A program made the translations under genes and the position numbers. Below the pieces are notes generated by a model, which saw nothing but the letters and a program-made list of their open reading frames with translations, had not been told where the DNA came from and did not search any database. Source: Eriocheir sinensis (Eukaryota > Arthropoda > Malacostraca > Decapoda > Varunidae). Taken from it: 64,000 nucleotides of DNA. The stretch is taken from positions 310,001 through 374,000 of the forward strand of contig NW_026110839.1 of assembly GCF_024679095.1 (NCBI RefSeq). Reading direction: 5' to 3'. This document shows, piece by piece, positions 1 to 13,536 of this stretch (positions are counted from its first letter, which is position 1; each line of letters opens with the position of its first letter).

Positions 1-1005
1 CACATAAAATAATATAAATTTGTATGAAAATATATACAAATACACATTAAATAACATGAATTTGTATAAAATTTGTATCAAAATATATACTTATACACAC
101 AATAAAATAACGTAATTTTTTTATGAAAATGTATATACAAAATACACATAAAATATTTTAAATACGTAGAAAAATATATATACAAAAAACACATAAAATA
201 ATGTAAATATGTATGAAAATATATAAACAAATACACATAAAATAATGTAAATTTGGATAAAATTTATATACAATATGAACATTAAATAATGTAAATATGT
301 ATAAATAAATATATACAAAAAACACAAAGAATAATGTTAAATCGTATCAAAATAAATAAAGAGAATATCAATAAAATAATGTAAATTTGTATGAAAATAA
401 AGATGCAAAATATCCATATAATAACGCATATTTGCATAAAAATTTGTACAAAAATACATATAAAATAATTAAATTTGTATTAAAATAAATATACAAATGC
501 ACGTACAATACAGTAAATTTGTATTGAAAAAGATATGCAAAATACAAATAAACAATGAAAATTTGTATAAAAATATATACGAATACTATAAAATAGAGTA
601 AATTTCTATGAAAATATACATACAAAATAGATATACAAAATACACATATAACTAGTTAAATTTGTATTTAAATACATGTAAAAAACACATAAAATAATGT
701 AGATTTGTATGAAATGAAAACAAATACATTTTATATAAAATATAAATACAAAATACACATAGAATAATGTAAAACATATCAAAATAAATACACAGAATAT
801 CAATAAAATAATGTAAATTTGTATGAAAATAAAGATGCAAAATACACATAAAATAAAGCATATTTTATAAAATACATATACAAAATACACATAGATTAAT
901 CAAATTTGAATTAAATTAATATACAAAATGCACATACAATAACGTAAATTTGTATTGAAAAATATGTAAATACACATAAAACAATGTAAATTTGTTTCAA
1001 AATGT
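1..1005 (-). repeat. Satellite block, monomers in - orientation
   Basis: The sense monomer reads on the - strand. Types present include the TTGCATC monomer (as GATGCAAAATATCC near 400) and the CATTT-GTTTC monomer near 990. The block is truncated by the window edge. It is the inverted partner of 17,796-18,801: base 1 pairs with about 18,800, and CACCCAAAAT at 1,011-1,020 is the reverse complement of 17,781-17,790. No gene is seen. Confidence 0.88.
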
Positions 1006-2240
1006 ATTTTCACCCAAAATTACATTATTTTATTGTTATTTTCTTAATTTAACTCGATACGAATTTAGATTATTTCATTGGTATTTTGTATACATATTTT
1101 TATACTCATTTACATTATCTAATGTGTGTTTTGTATAAATTTTTTATGCAAACTAATTTTATGTGCATTTTTGTACATATATTTTTATAGAAACTTAAAA
1201 CGTTATTTTATGTGTATTTTGTATATGTTTTCACACAAATTTACATTATTTAATTAGTTTTTGTTTATTTATTTGATACGAATGACTTGATTATTGGTGT
1301 ATTTTGTAAATATTTTTTATACGTATTTACATTACTTAATGTATTTTGTTTATAATTTTTTTTTACAAATTTACGTTATTATATGTGTATTTGTTAAAAA
1401 TATTTTGAAACGAATTTACTTTATTTTATGTATTTTGTATATATATTTCAATTCAAATTTAGCTTAATTTGTGTATATTTTGTATATCTATTTTCATGCA
1501 AATTTAATTACTTGTGTAATTTTGTATATATTTTTATACAAATTTACGTTATTTAATGTGAATTTTGTATATTTATATTTATACAAATACACATTCTCTT
1601 ATTGGTTATTTTTTTATTTATATTTATACGAATTACATTATTTTATGTGTATTTTGTATACATTTTTGATCTGTATTTACTTAATTTTATTTGTATTTTG
1701 TATATATATGTTTATAGAAGTTCACGTTATTTTATGTGTATTCGTATATATATTTTGAAACAAATTTACATTGTTTTATATGTTTTTGCATATCTATTTC
1801 AATACAAATTTACCTTATTGTATGTGTATTTTGTATATTTATTTTAATACAAATTCAAATATTTTATGTGTAATTTGGTATATATAATTTAAAAAATGCG
1901 TTATTTTATAGGTATTTTGCATCTTAGTTTTCATACAAATGTACATTATTTTATTAATATTCTGTGTATATATTTTGATACGATTTATATTATACTATTT
2001 GCGTTTTGTATATATTTTTTTTATACATATTTTCATTATTTAATGTGTATTTTTACATATATTTTATACAAATTAACGTTATTTTAAGTGTATTTGTTTA
2101 TATAATTTCATTCAAATTTACATTATTTTAAGTGTATTTTGTATATGTTTTTCAATACAAATTTATCTAATTTTATGTGTATTTTGTATATTTATTTTCA
2201 TACAAATTTAAATTATTTTTGTGTTTTTTTGTATATACAT
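1006..2240 (+). repeat. Satellite block, monomers in + orientation
   Basis: Polarity changes within the palindrome-like join near 1,000 (TTTCAAAATGTATTTTCACCC). Monomers include TACTCATTTACATTATC, ACTTGATTATTGGTG and TTCAATTCAAATTTAGC types, so this is a long-type higher-order unit. It is the inverted copy of 16,546-17,795, with small indels that shift the alignment by about 15 bp over 1.2 kb. No gene is seen. Confidence 0.87.
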
Positions 2241-3548
2241 ATTGAGTAAATTTCTATGAAAATATATATTCAAAATACATATAAATTATGTAAATAAGTA
2301 TAAAAATATATATATCAAATACGCCTAAAAAAATGAAAATTCGTATCAAAATAAATAAACAAAATTCCGATAAAAGAACGTATATTTGTAGGAAAATAAA
2401 TATACAAAATACACATAAAATTACGAAAATTTCAATAAAAATATATACAAAAAAACAAAAAAATAAATTTCAATTTGTATGAAAATAGATATACAAAATA
2501 CAAATATAATTAGTTAAATTTGTATTAAAATACATGTACAAAATACATAAAATAATGTAAATTTGTATGAAATGAACACAATTACATAAAATAACGTACA
2601 TTTGTATAAAATAGATATACAAAATATACATAGAATAATGTAAAATCGTATCAAATTAAATACACAGAATATCAGTAAAATAATGTATTTTGCATGAAAA
2701 TAAAGATGCAAAATACCCATTAAATAAAGCCTATTTTTAAAAAAATACATATACAATAATACACATTGAATAATTAAATTTGTATTTAAATTAATAAACA
2801 AAATGCACGTACAATAAGGGAAGTTTGTATAGAAAAAATATACAAAATGCACATAAAACAATGTATATTTGTTTCAAAATATATATACGAATACACATAA
2901 AATAACGTATATTTCTATAGAAATATATATAAAAAATACACATGAAATGACGTAAATACGTATAAAAATATATATACACAATACACATTAAATAATGTAA
3001 ATTCGCATCAAAATAAATAAACAAAATATCAATAAAAGAATGTGTATTTGTATGAAAATAGATATACAAAATACACATAAAATATTGTAAATTTGAATAA
3101 AACTCTATTAAAAAAATACACAAAAAATAATTTAAATTTGTATAAAAATATACAAAATACACATAAAACTAGTTAAATTTCTATTGAAATACATATACAA
3201 AATACACATAATAATGTAAATTTGAATGAAAATATATACAAATACACTTAAAATAATATTAAATTTGTATGAAATATATATTATATATACAAAATAACAA
3301 TGTAAATTTGTTTCAAATATATATATTAAATAAGAAATATAGAAAATAAAATAAAATAATTAAATTTGTATCAAAATAGATATACAAAACACATATAAGC
3401 TAATTTGAATTGAAATAAATAAAATACATAAATAATGTAAATTTGTATCAAAATATATATTCAAATACACATATATTAAATTAATTAATATAAATGCGTA
3501 TAATATAAGAATTTGTATTGAAAAATATGCAACATACACGTTTACTCA
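2241..3548 (-). repeat. Satellite block, monomers in - orientation
   Basis: It begins at the join ATTGAGTAAATTTC, which is exactly mirrored at 16,536-16,545. Up to about 3,270 it is the inverted copy of about 15,500-16,545. Between about 3,270 and 3,500 it is rearranged and has lost about 500 bp relative to the partner. Monomers in 3,290-3,500 are short and irregular. No gene is seen. Confidence 0.85.
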
Positions 3549-4320
3549 TACAAATTTTTATTTTTTTATTTGTATTTTGTTTATCTATTTTGATACGAAT
3601 TACATGATTATATGTGTATTTTGTACATATTTTTTACACGTATTTACATTATTTAATGTGTATTTTGTTTATATATTTTCATACAAATTTACGTTATTAT
3701 ATGTGAATTTGCATAAATATTTTGATACAAATTTACTATTTCATGTATTTTGTATATATATTTCAATTCAAATTTAGCTTATTTTGTGTGTATTTTATAT
3801 ATTTTCATACAAATTTAATTACTTCTGTGTATTTTGTATATCGTTTTAGATAATTTTACGTTATTTTATGTGTATTTTGTATATTTATATTTATACAAAT
3901 TCACATTCTTTTATTGGTATTTTTTTTATTTATTTTGATACGAATTTACATTATTTTATGTGTTTTTTTGTATACATTTTTTTATACGTATTTACCTCAT
4001 TTTATGTGTATTTTGTATATATATCTTTATAGAAATCTACGTTATTTTATGTATATTCGTATATATATTTTGAAACAAATTTACATTGTTTTATATGTAT
4101 GTTGCATATCTATTTCAATACAAATTTACCTTAATAAAATTGCATTTTGTATATTTATTTCAATACAAATTTAAATATTTGATGTGTATTTTGTATCTAT
4201 ATTTTATAAATAAAAAAATGCGTTATTTTGTAGGTATTTTGCATCTTTATTTTCATACAAATATACATTTTTTATTGATATTCTGTGTATTCATTTTGAT
4301 ACGATTTTACATTATTCTAT
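3549..4320 (+). repeat. Satellite block, + orientation, inner end of inverted pair with 14.0-14.75 kb
   Basis: The switch lies just after TTTACTCATAC (3,541-3,551), the mirror of GTATGAGTAAACG near 14,738-14,750. The following 0.75 kb matches the reverse complement of about 13,990-14,745 with scattered substitutions, including the ATTACATGATTATATGTG monomer and the TTGCATAAATATTTTG variant. No gene is seen. Confidence 0.84.
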
Positions 4321-5400
4321 TTGTATTTTGAATATATTTTTTTATACAAATTTACGTTATTTTATGTCTATTTGTTTATATATTTTGATTCAAATTTACA
4401 ATATTTTATGGCTATTTTGTGTCTACATTTCAAAAGAAATTTACCTAGTTTTATGTGTATTTTGTATATCTATTTTCATACAAACTCAAATTATTTTGTT
4501 TATTTTGTATATATTTTAATACAAATTTAGTTATGTTATGTGTATTTTGTAAATTTATTTTCATTCAATATATATTCTTTATTGATATTTTGTTTATTTA
4601 TTTTGATACGAATTTAATTTACATTATTTTATATGTATTTTGTATATATATTTAAATACGCTTTTAATTATTTATATATTTATTTTGAATATATATTTTT
4701 ACAAATTCATTTAGTATTTTATGTATTTTGTATATATATTTTCATACAAATTTACATTATATGTGTGTTTTGTATATATATTTTATGCAAATTTATTTTA
4801 TGTTTATTTTGTATATATTTTATAGTATTTTATATAAATTTATTATTTTATGTGTTTTGTATATTTATATTTATACAAATACATTCTTTTATTGATATTT
4901 TGTTTATTTATTTTAAATCGAATTTACATTATTTTATGTGTATTTTGTATACATTTTTTATACGTATTTACTTAATTTTATGTATTTTGTATATATATTT
5001 TATAGAAATCTACGTTATTTTATTTGTATTCGTATATATATTTTGAAACAAATTTACATTGTTTTATATGTATTTTGCATATCTCTTTCAATACAAATTT
5101 ACCTTATAGTATGTGCATTTTGTATATTTATTTTAATACAAATTTAAATATTTTATGTGTATTTTGGTATATATTTTTATAAGAAATGCGCTATTTTATA
5201 GGAATTTTGCATCTTTATTTTCATACAAATTTACATTATTTTATTAATATTCTGTGTATTTATTTTGATACGAATTTAATTATTCTATTTGTTTTGTATA
5301 TTTTTTTATACATATTTACATTATTTAATGTGTATCTTGCATATATTTTATACAAATTTATTATTATATCTATTTGTTTATATATTTTCATTCAAATTTA
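4321..5400 (+). repeat. Satellite segment, direct copy of 61.33-62.47 kb
   Basis: Marker variants are shared in the same order with 61,330-62,470. They include CATTTCAAAAGAAATTTACC near 4,430 and 61,440, TTATTTTAAATCGAATTTAC near 4,910 and 62,020 (offset 57,111), and TATAAGAAATGCGCTATTTTAT near 5,180 and 62,300. The copy here lacks the 138-bp TA tract present in the other and has several shortened monomers. No gene is seen. Confidence 0.8.
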
Positions 5401-8005
5401 CATTATTTTATGATATTTTGTTTATTTATTTTATACAAATTAACTTATTTGATATGTATTTTGTATATTTATTTTATAAATTTACATTATTTTTTGTATT
5501 TTGTATATATTTATACGTATTTACATAATTTAATGTGTATTTTGTATATATATTTTATAGAAATCTAATTTATTTTATGTGTATTTTGTATATATATTTT
5601 AAACAAATTTACATTGTTTTATATGTATTTTGAATATCTTTCAATACAAATTTACCTTTTATATGCATTTTGTATATTTATTTTAATACAAATTTAAATA
5701 TTTTATGTGTATTTTGTATATATTTTATAAAATACATATTTACATTATTTGTGTATTTTGTTTATATATTTTATACAAATTTACGTTATTTTATGTATTT
5801 TATCTTTATTTTCATACAAATTTACATTATTTTATGTATTTTGTGTATTTATTTCAATACGATTTTACATTATTTTATTTGTATTTTGTATATATTTTTT
5901 TATACATATTTACATTATTTGTGTATTTTGTATATATTTTATACAAATTTACGTTATTTTATGTGTATTTTGTATATTTATATTTATACAAATACACATT
6001 CTTTTATTATTTTGTCTATTTATTTAGATACGAATTTACATTATTTTAGGTGTATTTTGTATGTATATTTTTATACGTATTTACATAATTTTATGTAAAT
6101 TTTGTATATATATTTTCATGGAAATCTACGTTATTTTATGTGTATTCATATATATATTTTGAAACAAATTTACATTGTTTTTATGTTTTGTATATTTATT
6201 GTAATACAAATTTATATATTTTATGTGTATTTTGGTATATATATTTTTTTTAAAAATGCGTTATTTAATGGGTATTTTGCATCTTTATTTTCATACAAAT
6301 TTATATTGTTTTATTAATATTCTGTGTATTTATTTTGATACGCTTTTACATTATTCTATTTGTTTTTTGTATATATTTTTATACAAATTTACATTATTTA
6401 ATGTGTATCTTGCATATATATTTTCATACAAATTTACATTATTTTATGTATTTTGTTTATTTATTTTGACACGAATTTACATTATTTGATGTGTATTTTG
6501 TATATTTATTTTTATACAAATTTAAATTATTTTGTATATTTTGTATATATTTTATTTTATGTGTATTTGTATATATATTTTGAAACAAATTTACATTGTT
6601 TTATTGTATTTTGTTTATTTATTTTGCAATACAATTTACATTATTTATATGTATTTTGTATATTCATTTTATACAAATTTAAATATTTTATGTGTATTTT
6701 GGTATATATATTTTTATAAAAATGTTATTTTATGGGTATTTTGCATCTTTATTTTCATACAAATTTACATTATTTGATTGATATTTTGTGTATTTATTTT
6801 TATACGATTTTACATTATTCTATTTGTTTTTGTATATATTTTTTATACATTTACATTATTTAATGTGCATTTTGTATAAATAATTTATACAAATTTACGT
6901 TATTTTAACTGTATTTGTTTATATATTTTCATTCAAATTTACGTTATTTTAAATGTATTTTGTATATGTATTTTAATACAAATTTACCTAATTTTAAATG
7001 TATTTTGTAGATTTATTTTCATATAAATTTAAATTATTTTTGTGTATTTTTGTATATAGTTTTATACAAATTTAGGTTATTTTATGTACGCATTTACATT
7101 ATTTAGTGTGTATTTGTATATATATTTTATGCAAATTTACTTTATTTTATGTGTATTTTGTATATATATTTTATGGAAATTTACGTTATTTTATGTATTT
7201 CTCATTTTATATTATTTTATTATTTTATTATTTGTTTATTTATTTTGATACGAGTTACATGATTATATGTGTAATTTGTACATATTTTTTACGTATTTAC
7301 ATTACTTAATGTGTATTTTGTTTATATATTTTAAACATATCTATATATATTGTATATTTATTTTAATACAAATTTAATTATTTTATGTGTATATTTAAAA
7401 AATATGTTATTATTTAGGTATTTTGCATCTTTATTTTCATACAAATTTACATTATTTTATTGATATTCTGTTTATTTATTTTGATACGATTTTACATTAT
7501 TCTATGTATTTTGTATATATTTTATACACATTTACATTATGTAATGTATATTTTGTATATATATTTTATATAAATTTACGCTATTTTATGTGTATTTGGT
7601 TATATATTTCATACAAATTTACAATATTTTATGTGAAATTTGTATATGTATTTCAATAGATTTGCCTAATTTTATGTGTTTTTTGCATATCTATTTTCAA
7701 ACAAATTTAAATTATTTTTATGTATTTTTTATATATTTTTATACAAATTTTAGTTATATTATTTGTATTTTGTATTTATAGTTTCCTAGAAATATACATT
7801 CTTTTAGTGGAATTTTATTCATTTATTTTCATAAGAATTTACATAATTTTATGTGTATTTTGTATATATATTTTTCTACGTATTTACATTATTTTATGTG
7901 TATTTTTTATATACATTTTATTGTGTGTATTCGTATATGATTTGATACAAATTTACATTATTTTATGTTTATTTTGCATATCTATTTCAATATAGATTTA
8001 CCTTA
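5401..8005 (+). repeat. Eroded satellite array, + orientation
   Basis: The usual order of monomer types can be followed (TTGCATC monomers near 6,280, 6,745 and 7,425; CTTTTATTATTTTG near 6,000), but many monomers are only 38-43 bp. Single-monomer losses are frequent, so higher-order units are 0.4-1.1 kb and irregular. I found no multi-kb near-identical partner for this part inside the window, which suggests older or independently decayed copies. No gene is seen. Confidence 0.8.
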
Positions 8006-9280
8006 TTGTATGTGTATTTGTATATTTATTTTAATACAAATTTAATTATTTTATGTGTACTTTGTATACATTTTCTTATACGTATTTACTTCATTTAATG
8101 TGTATTTTGTATATATATTTTTATAGTAATCTACGTTATTTTATGTGCATTGGTATATATATTTTGAAGCAAATTTACATTGTTTTATATGTATTTAGCA
8201 TATCTATTTCAATATAAATCTACCTTATTGTATGTGCATTTTGTATATTTATTGTAAGACAAATTTTAAAATTTTATTATTTTGGTATATATATTTTTAT
8301 AAAAAGAGTTTTATATAAATTTAAAATATTTTATGTGTATTTTGTATATCTATTTTCATACAAATACACATTTTTTATTGATATTTTGTTTATTTATTTT
8401 GACGTGAGTTCACATTATTTAATGTGTATTGTGTATATATATTTTTATACGTATTTACGTCATTTCATGTGTATTTTTTATATATATTTCTATAGAAATA
8501 TATGTTATTTTATGTGTATTCGTATATATATTTTGAAACAAATATACATTGTTTTATGTGCATTTTGCATATTTTTTCAATATAAATTTACCTTATTGTA
8601 CGTGCATTTTGTAAATTAATTTTAATACAATTTTAATTATTCTATGTGTATTTTTGTATATGTATTTTCATAAAAAAAAAAAGCTTTATTTTATGGGTAT
8701 TTTGCATCTTTATTTTCATACAAATTTACATTATTTTATTGATATTCTGTGTATTTATTTTGATACGATTTTACTTTATTCTATGTATATTTTGTATATA
8801 TATTTCATACAAATGAACGTTATTTTATGTGAATTTGTTTTCATTTCATACAAATTTACATTATTTTATGTGTATTTTGTACATGTATTTAAACACAAAT
8901 TTAACTAATTATATGTGTATTATGTATATCTATTTTCATACAAATTGAAATTAATTTTGTGTATTTTAGTATATATTTTTATTCAAATTTTCGTAATTTT
9001 ATGTGAATTTTGTATATTTATTTTCCTACAAATATACGTTCTCTTATCGGAATTTTGTTTATTTATTTTGATGCGAGTTTTCATTATTTTAGGTGTATTT
9101 GATATATATATTTTTATAATTATTTACATAATTTTATAGTATTTTGAATATATATTTTCATAGAAATTTACTCTATTTTATGTGTATTCGTATATATATT
9201 TTGATACAAATTTACATTATTTATGTGTATTTCGCATATCTATTTCAATACAAATTTTCTTTATTGTATGTGCCTTTTGT
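8006..9280 (+). repeat. Satellite segment, inverted copy of 24.5-25.8 kb
   Basis: Aligned by mirrored variants: GCTTTATTTTATGGG at 8,683 with its reverse complement ending at 25,112, CTACGTTATT at 8,131 with 25,652-25,661, and GTGCCTTTTG at 9,270-9,279 with 24,515-24,524. The coordinate sum stays at 33,791-33,795 over 1.27 kb, so almost no net indel separates the arms. The right edge, at TTTTGTAT (about 9,280), is where homology jumps to another part of the window. Confidence 0.83.
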
Positions 9281-10862
9281 ATTTCAATTCAAATTTAGCT
9301 TATTTAATGTGTCTTTTGTATATCTATTTTCATACAAATTTAATTATTTTTGTTTATTTTTGTATATAGTTTTATACAATTTTACGTTATTTTATGTGTA
9401 TTTTGTATATTTATATTTATACAAGTAAACATTCTTTTATTGGCATTTACTTTATTTATTTTGATACGAATTTACATTATTTTATGTGTATTTTGTATAC
9501 ATTTTCTTATACGTATTTACATCATTTTATGTGTATTTTGTATATATATTTTATAGAAATCTACGTTATTTTATGAGTATTCGTTTGTATTTTTTTAAAA
9601 CAAATTTACATTGTTTTATATGTATTTTGCATATCTATTTCAATACAAATTTACCTTATTGTATGTGCATTTTGTATATTTATTGTAATACAAATTTAAA
9701 TATTTTATGTGCATTTTGGTATATATATTTTCATAAAAAATGCGTTGTTTTATGGGTATTTTGCATCTTTATTTTCATACAAATTTACATTATTTTATTA
9801 ATATTCTGTGTATTTATTTTGATACTATTTTACATTATTCTATTTGTGTTTTGTATTAATTTTTTTATACATATTTACATTATTTAATGTGTATTTTCTA
9901 TATATATTTCATACAAATTTTCGTTATTTTAAGTGTATTTGTTTATATATTTTTATTCAAATTTACATTATTTTATGTGTATTTTGTATATGTATTTCAA
10001 TAGAAATTTACCTAATTTCATGTGTATTTTGTATATATATTTTATACAAATTTAAATTATTTTTTGTGTATTTTTGTATAGAGTTTTATTCAAATTTACA
10101 ATATTTTATGTGTATTTTGTATATCTATTTTCATACAAATACTCATTCTTTTATTGATATTTTGTTTATTTATTTTGATGCGAATTTACATTATTTAATG
10201 TGTATTGTGTATATATATTTTTATACGTATTTACGTCATTTCATGTGTATTTTGTATATATATTTCTATAGAAATATACGTTATTTTATGTGTATTCGTA
10301 TATATATTTTGAAACAAATATACATTGTTTTATGTGCATTTTGCATATTTTTTCAATACAAATTTCCCTTATTGTACGTGCATTTTGTATATTAATTTTA
10401 ATACAAATTTAGCTATTCTATGTGTATTTTTGTATATGTATTTTTATAGAAATATGCTTTATTTAATGGGTATTTTGCATCTTTATTTTCATACAAAATT
10501 ACATTATTTTATATATTCTGTGTATTTATTTTGATACGATTTTACATTATTCTATGTATATTTTGTATATCTATTTTATACCAATGTACGTTATTTTATG
10601 TGAATTTCTTTTCATTTCATACAAATTTACATTATTTTATGTGAATTTTGTACATGTATTTAAATACAAATTTAACTAATTATATGTGTATTTTGTATAT
10701 CTATTTTCATACAAATTGAAATTAATTTTGTGTATTTTTTTATATATTTTTATTCAAATTTTCGTAATTTTATGTGTATTTTGTATATTTATTTTCCTAC
10801 AAATATACGTTCTTTTATCGGAATTTTATTTATTTATTTTGATACGAATTTTCATTTTTTTT
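9281..10862 (+). repeat. Satellite segment, direct copy of 29.87-31.45 kb
   Basis: The segment starts in the TTTCAATTCAAATTTAGC monomer and holds the clearest 16-monomer unit. Homology to 29,874-31,450 runs at an offset of about 20,590. It stops abruptly in the T-run at 10,855-10,861, where this copy jumps to - oriented monomers while the other continues. The jump removes about 375 bp, including the polarity switch present at 31,540. Confidence 0.84.
9429..10142 (+). repeat. Representative 16-monomer higher-order repeat unit (714 bp)
   Basis: Sixteen distinguishable monomers occur in order between two copies of the monomer that begins ACATTCTTTTATTG. The order includes the ATACGTATTT-ended monomer, the ATAGAAATCT-ended one, the GTATTCG monomer ending AAACAAATTT, the TTGCATATCTATTTC monomer, the GTGCATTTTG monomer, the TTTTGGTATATATA monomer, the GGGTATTTTGCATC monomer, the ATTCTGTGTATTTATTTTG monomer and four or five less marked ones. 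The same order recurs across the window on both strands, often with one to several monomers deleted. Neighbouring monomers are clearly less alike than same-type monomers in different units, the hallmark of higher-order satellite organisation. Confidence 0.85.
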
Positions 10863-13536
10863 ACATAAAATAACGTAGATTTCTATAGAAATATATATAC
10901 AAAATATACATGAAATGTTGTAAATACGTATAAAAATATATATACAAAATACACATTAAATAATGTAAATTCGTGTCAAAATAAATAATTAAAATATCAA
11001 TAAAAGAATGTGTATTTGTATGAAAATACATATACAAAATACACATAAAATAACGTAAATTTGTATAAAACTATATATAAAAATACACAAAAATAAGTTA
11101 AATTTGTATGAAAATAAATATTCAAAATACACATAAAATTAGGTAAATTTGTAAAGAAATACATATACAAAATACACATAAAATAATGTAAATTTGAATG
11201 AAAATATATAAACAAATACACTTAAATGAACATAAATTAGTATAAAATATATATAAAAAATACTCATTAAATAATGTAAATATGCATAAAAAATATATAT
11301 ACAAAACACAAATAGAATAATGTAAAATCGTATTAAAATAAATACACAGAATGTAAATAAAATAATGTAAATTTGTATGAAAATAAAGATGCAAAATACC
11401 CATAAAATAACGCATTTTTTATAAATATACAAAATACACATGAAAGGATGTAAATACGTATAAAAATATATATACAAAATACACATTAAATAATGTAAAT
11501 TCCCGTCAAAATAAATAAACAAAATGTCAATAAAAGAATGTGTATTTGTATGAAAATAAATATACAAAATACACATAAGATAACATAAATTTGTATAAAA
11601 CTATATACAAAAATACTCAAAAATAATTTAAATTTGTATGAAAATAAATATACTAAATACACATAAAATTAGGTAAATTTGTATTAAAATACATATACAA
11701 AATAAACATAAAATACTGTAAATTTGAATGAAAATACATAAACAAATACACTTAAAATAACGTAAATTTGTATAAAAAAATATATACAAAACACAAATAG
11801 AATAATGTAAAATCGTATCAAAATAAATACACAGAATATTAATAAAATAATGTAAATTTGTATGATAATAAAGAAGATAAATACCCATAAAATAACGCAT
11901 TTTTTTTAATATATATACAAAAATACACATAAAAAATTTATTTGTATTAAAATAAATGTAAATGTAAATTTGTTTCAAAATATATATACGAATACACATA
12001 AAATAACGTAGATTTGTATAAAAATATATATACAAAATACACGTAAAATGAAGTAAATACGTATAAAAAAATGTATACAAAATACACATAAAATAACGTA
12101 AATTCGTATCAAAATAAATAAACAAAATACCAATAAAAGAATGTGTATTTGTATAAATATAAATATACAAAATACACATAAAATAACGTAAATTTGTATA
12201 AAACTATATACAAAAATACACAGAAGTAATTAAATTCGTATGAAAATAGATATACAAAATACAGATAAAATAAGCTAAATTTGAATTGAAATGAATATAC
12301 AAAATACATAAAATAATGTAAATTTGTATCAAAATATTTATAAAAATACATATAATAACGTAAATTTGTTTAAAAATATATAAACAAAATACACATTAAG
12401 TAATGTAAATACGTATAAAAAATATGTACAAAATACACATATAATCATGTAATTCGTATCAAACTAAATAAACAAAATAGCAATAAAATAATGTAAATTT
12501 GTATGAGAAAACATATACAAATACATATAAAATAACGCTAATTTCTATAAAAATATATGTCCAAAATGAACGTAAAATAAATTAACTTTGGATAAAAATA
12601 TATATACAAAACACACATTAAATAATGTAAATGCGTACATAAAATAACCTAAATTTGTATAAAACTATATACAAAAAAACAAAAAAAAATTTAAATTTGT
12701 ATAAAAGAAATATACAAAATACACATAAAATTAGGTTAATTTCTATTGAAATACATATACAAAATACACATAAAATAATGTAAATTTGAAAGAAAATATA
12801 TAAACAAATACACATATAATAACGTAAATTTGTATGAAATATATATACAAAATACACATTAAATAATGTAAATATGTATAAAAAAATATATACAAAACAC
12901 AAATAGAATAATGTAAAATCGTATAAAAATATATACACAGAATATTAATAAAATAATGTAAATTTGTATGAAAATTAAGATGCAAAATACCTATAAAATA
13001 ACGCATTTTTTATAAAATTATTGATACCAAAATACACATAAAATATTTGAATTTGTATCAAAATAAATATACAAAATGCACATACAATAAGGTAAATTTG
13101 TATTGAAATAGATATGCAAAATACATATAAAATAATGTAAATTTGTTTCAAAATATATATGCGAATACACATAAAATAACGTAGATTTCTATAAAAATAC
13201 ATATACAAAATAACCATAAAATTAAGTAAATACGTATAAAAAAATGTATACAAAATACACATAAAATAATGTAAATTCGTATAAATATAAATAAACAATA
13301 TAGCTAAAAAGAATGTGTATTTGTATAAATATAAATATACAAAATGCACATAAAATAACGTAAATTTATATAAAACTATATACATAAAATAACGCAAATT
13401 TCTATAAAAATATATGTACAAAAATGAACATAAAATAAATTTGCATAAAAATATATATACAAAACACACATTAGATAATGTAAATGAGTATAAAAATATG
13501 TATACAAAATACCTATGAAATAATCTAAATTCGTAT
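10863..13536 (-). repeat. Satellite block, - orientation, direct copy of 31.83-34.56 kb
   Basis: From ACATAAAATAACGTAG at 10,863 the sequence follows 31,827 onward at offsets of 20,964 to 21,028. It ends at TCTAAATTCGTAT (13,536 here, 34,564 in the partner). Shared rare variants include a short monomer with TATAAATATACAAAATACACATGAAAGGATG and the TCCAAAATGAACGTAAAAT-type monomer near 12,570. It contains parts of long-type higher-order units. No gene is seen. Confidence 0.85.

Noticed and set aside
9429..10862. CRISPR-like periodic array
   Set aside because: There are no constant repeats separated by unique spacers. The whole 45-bp unit is repeated and varies by type, and no cas genes are present.
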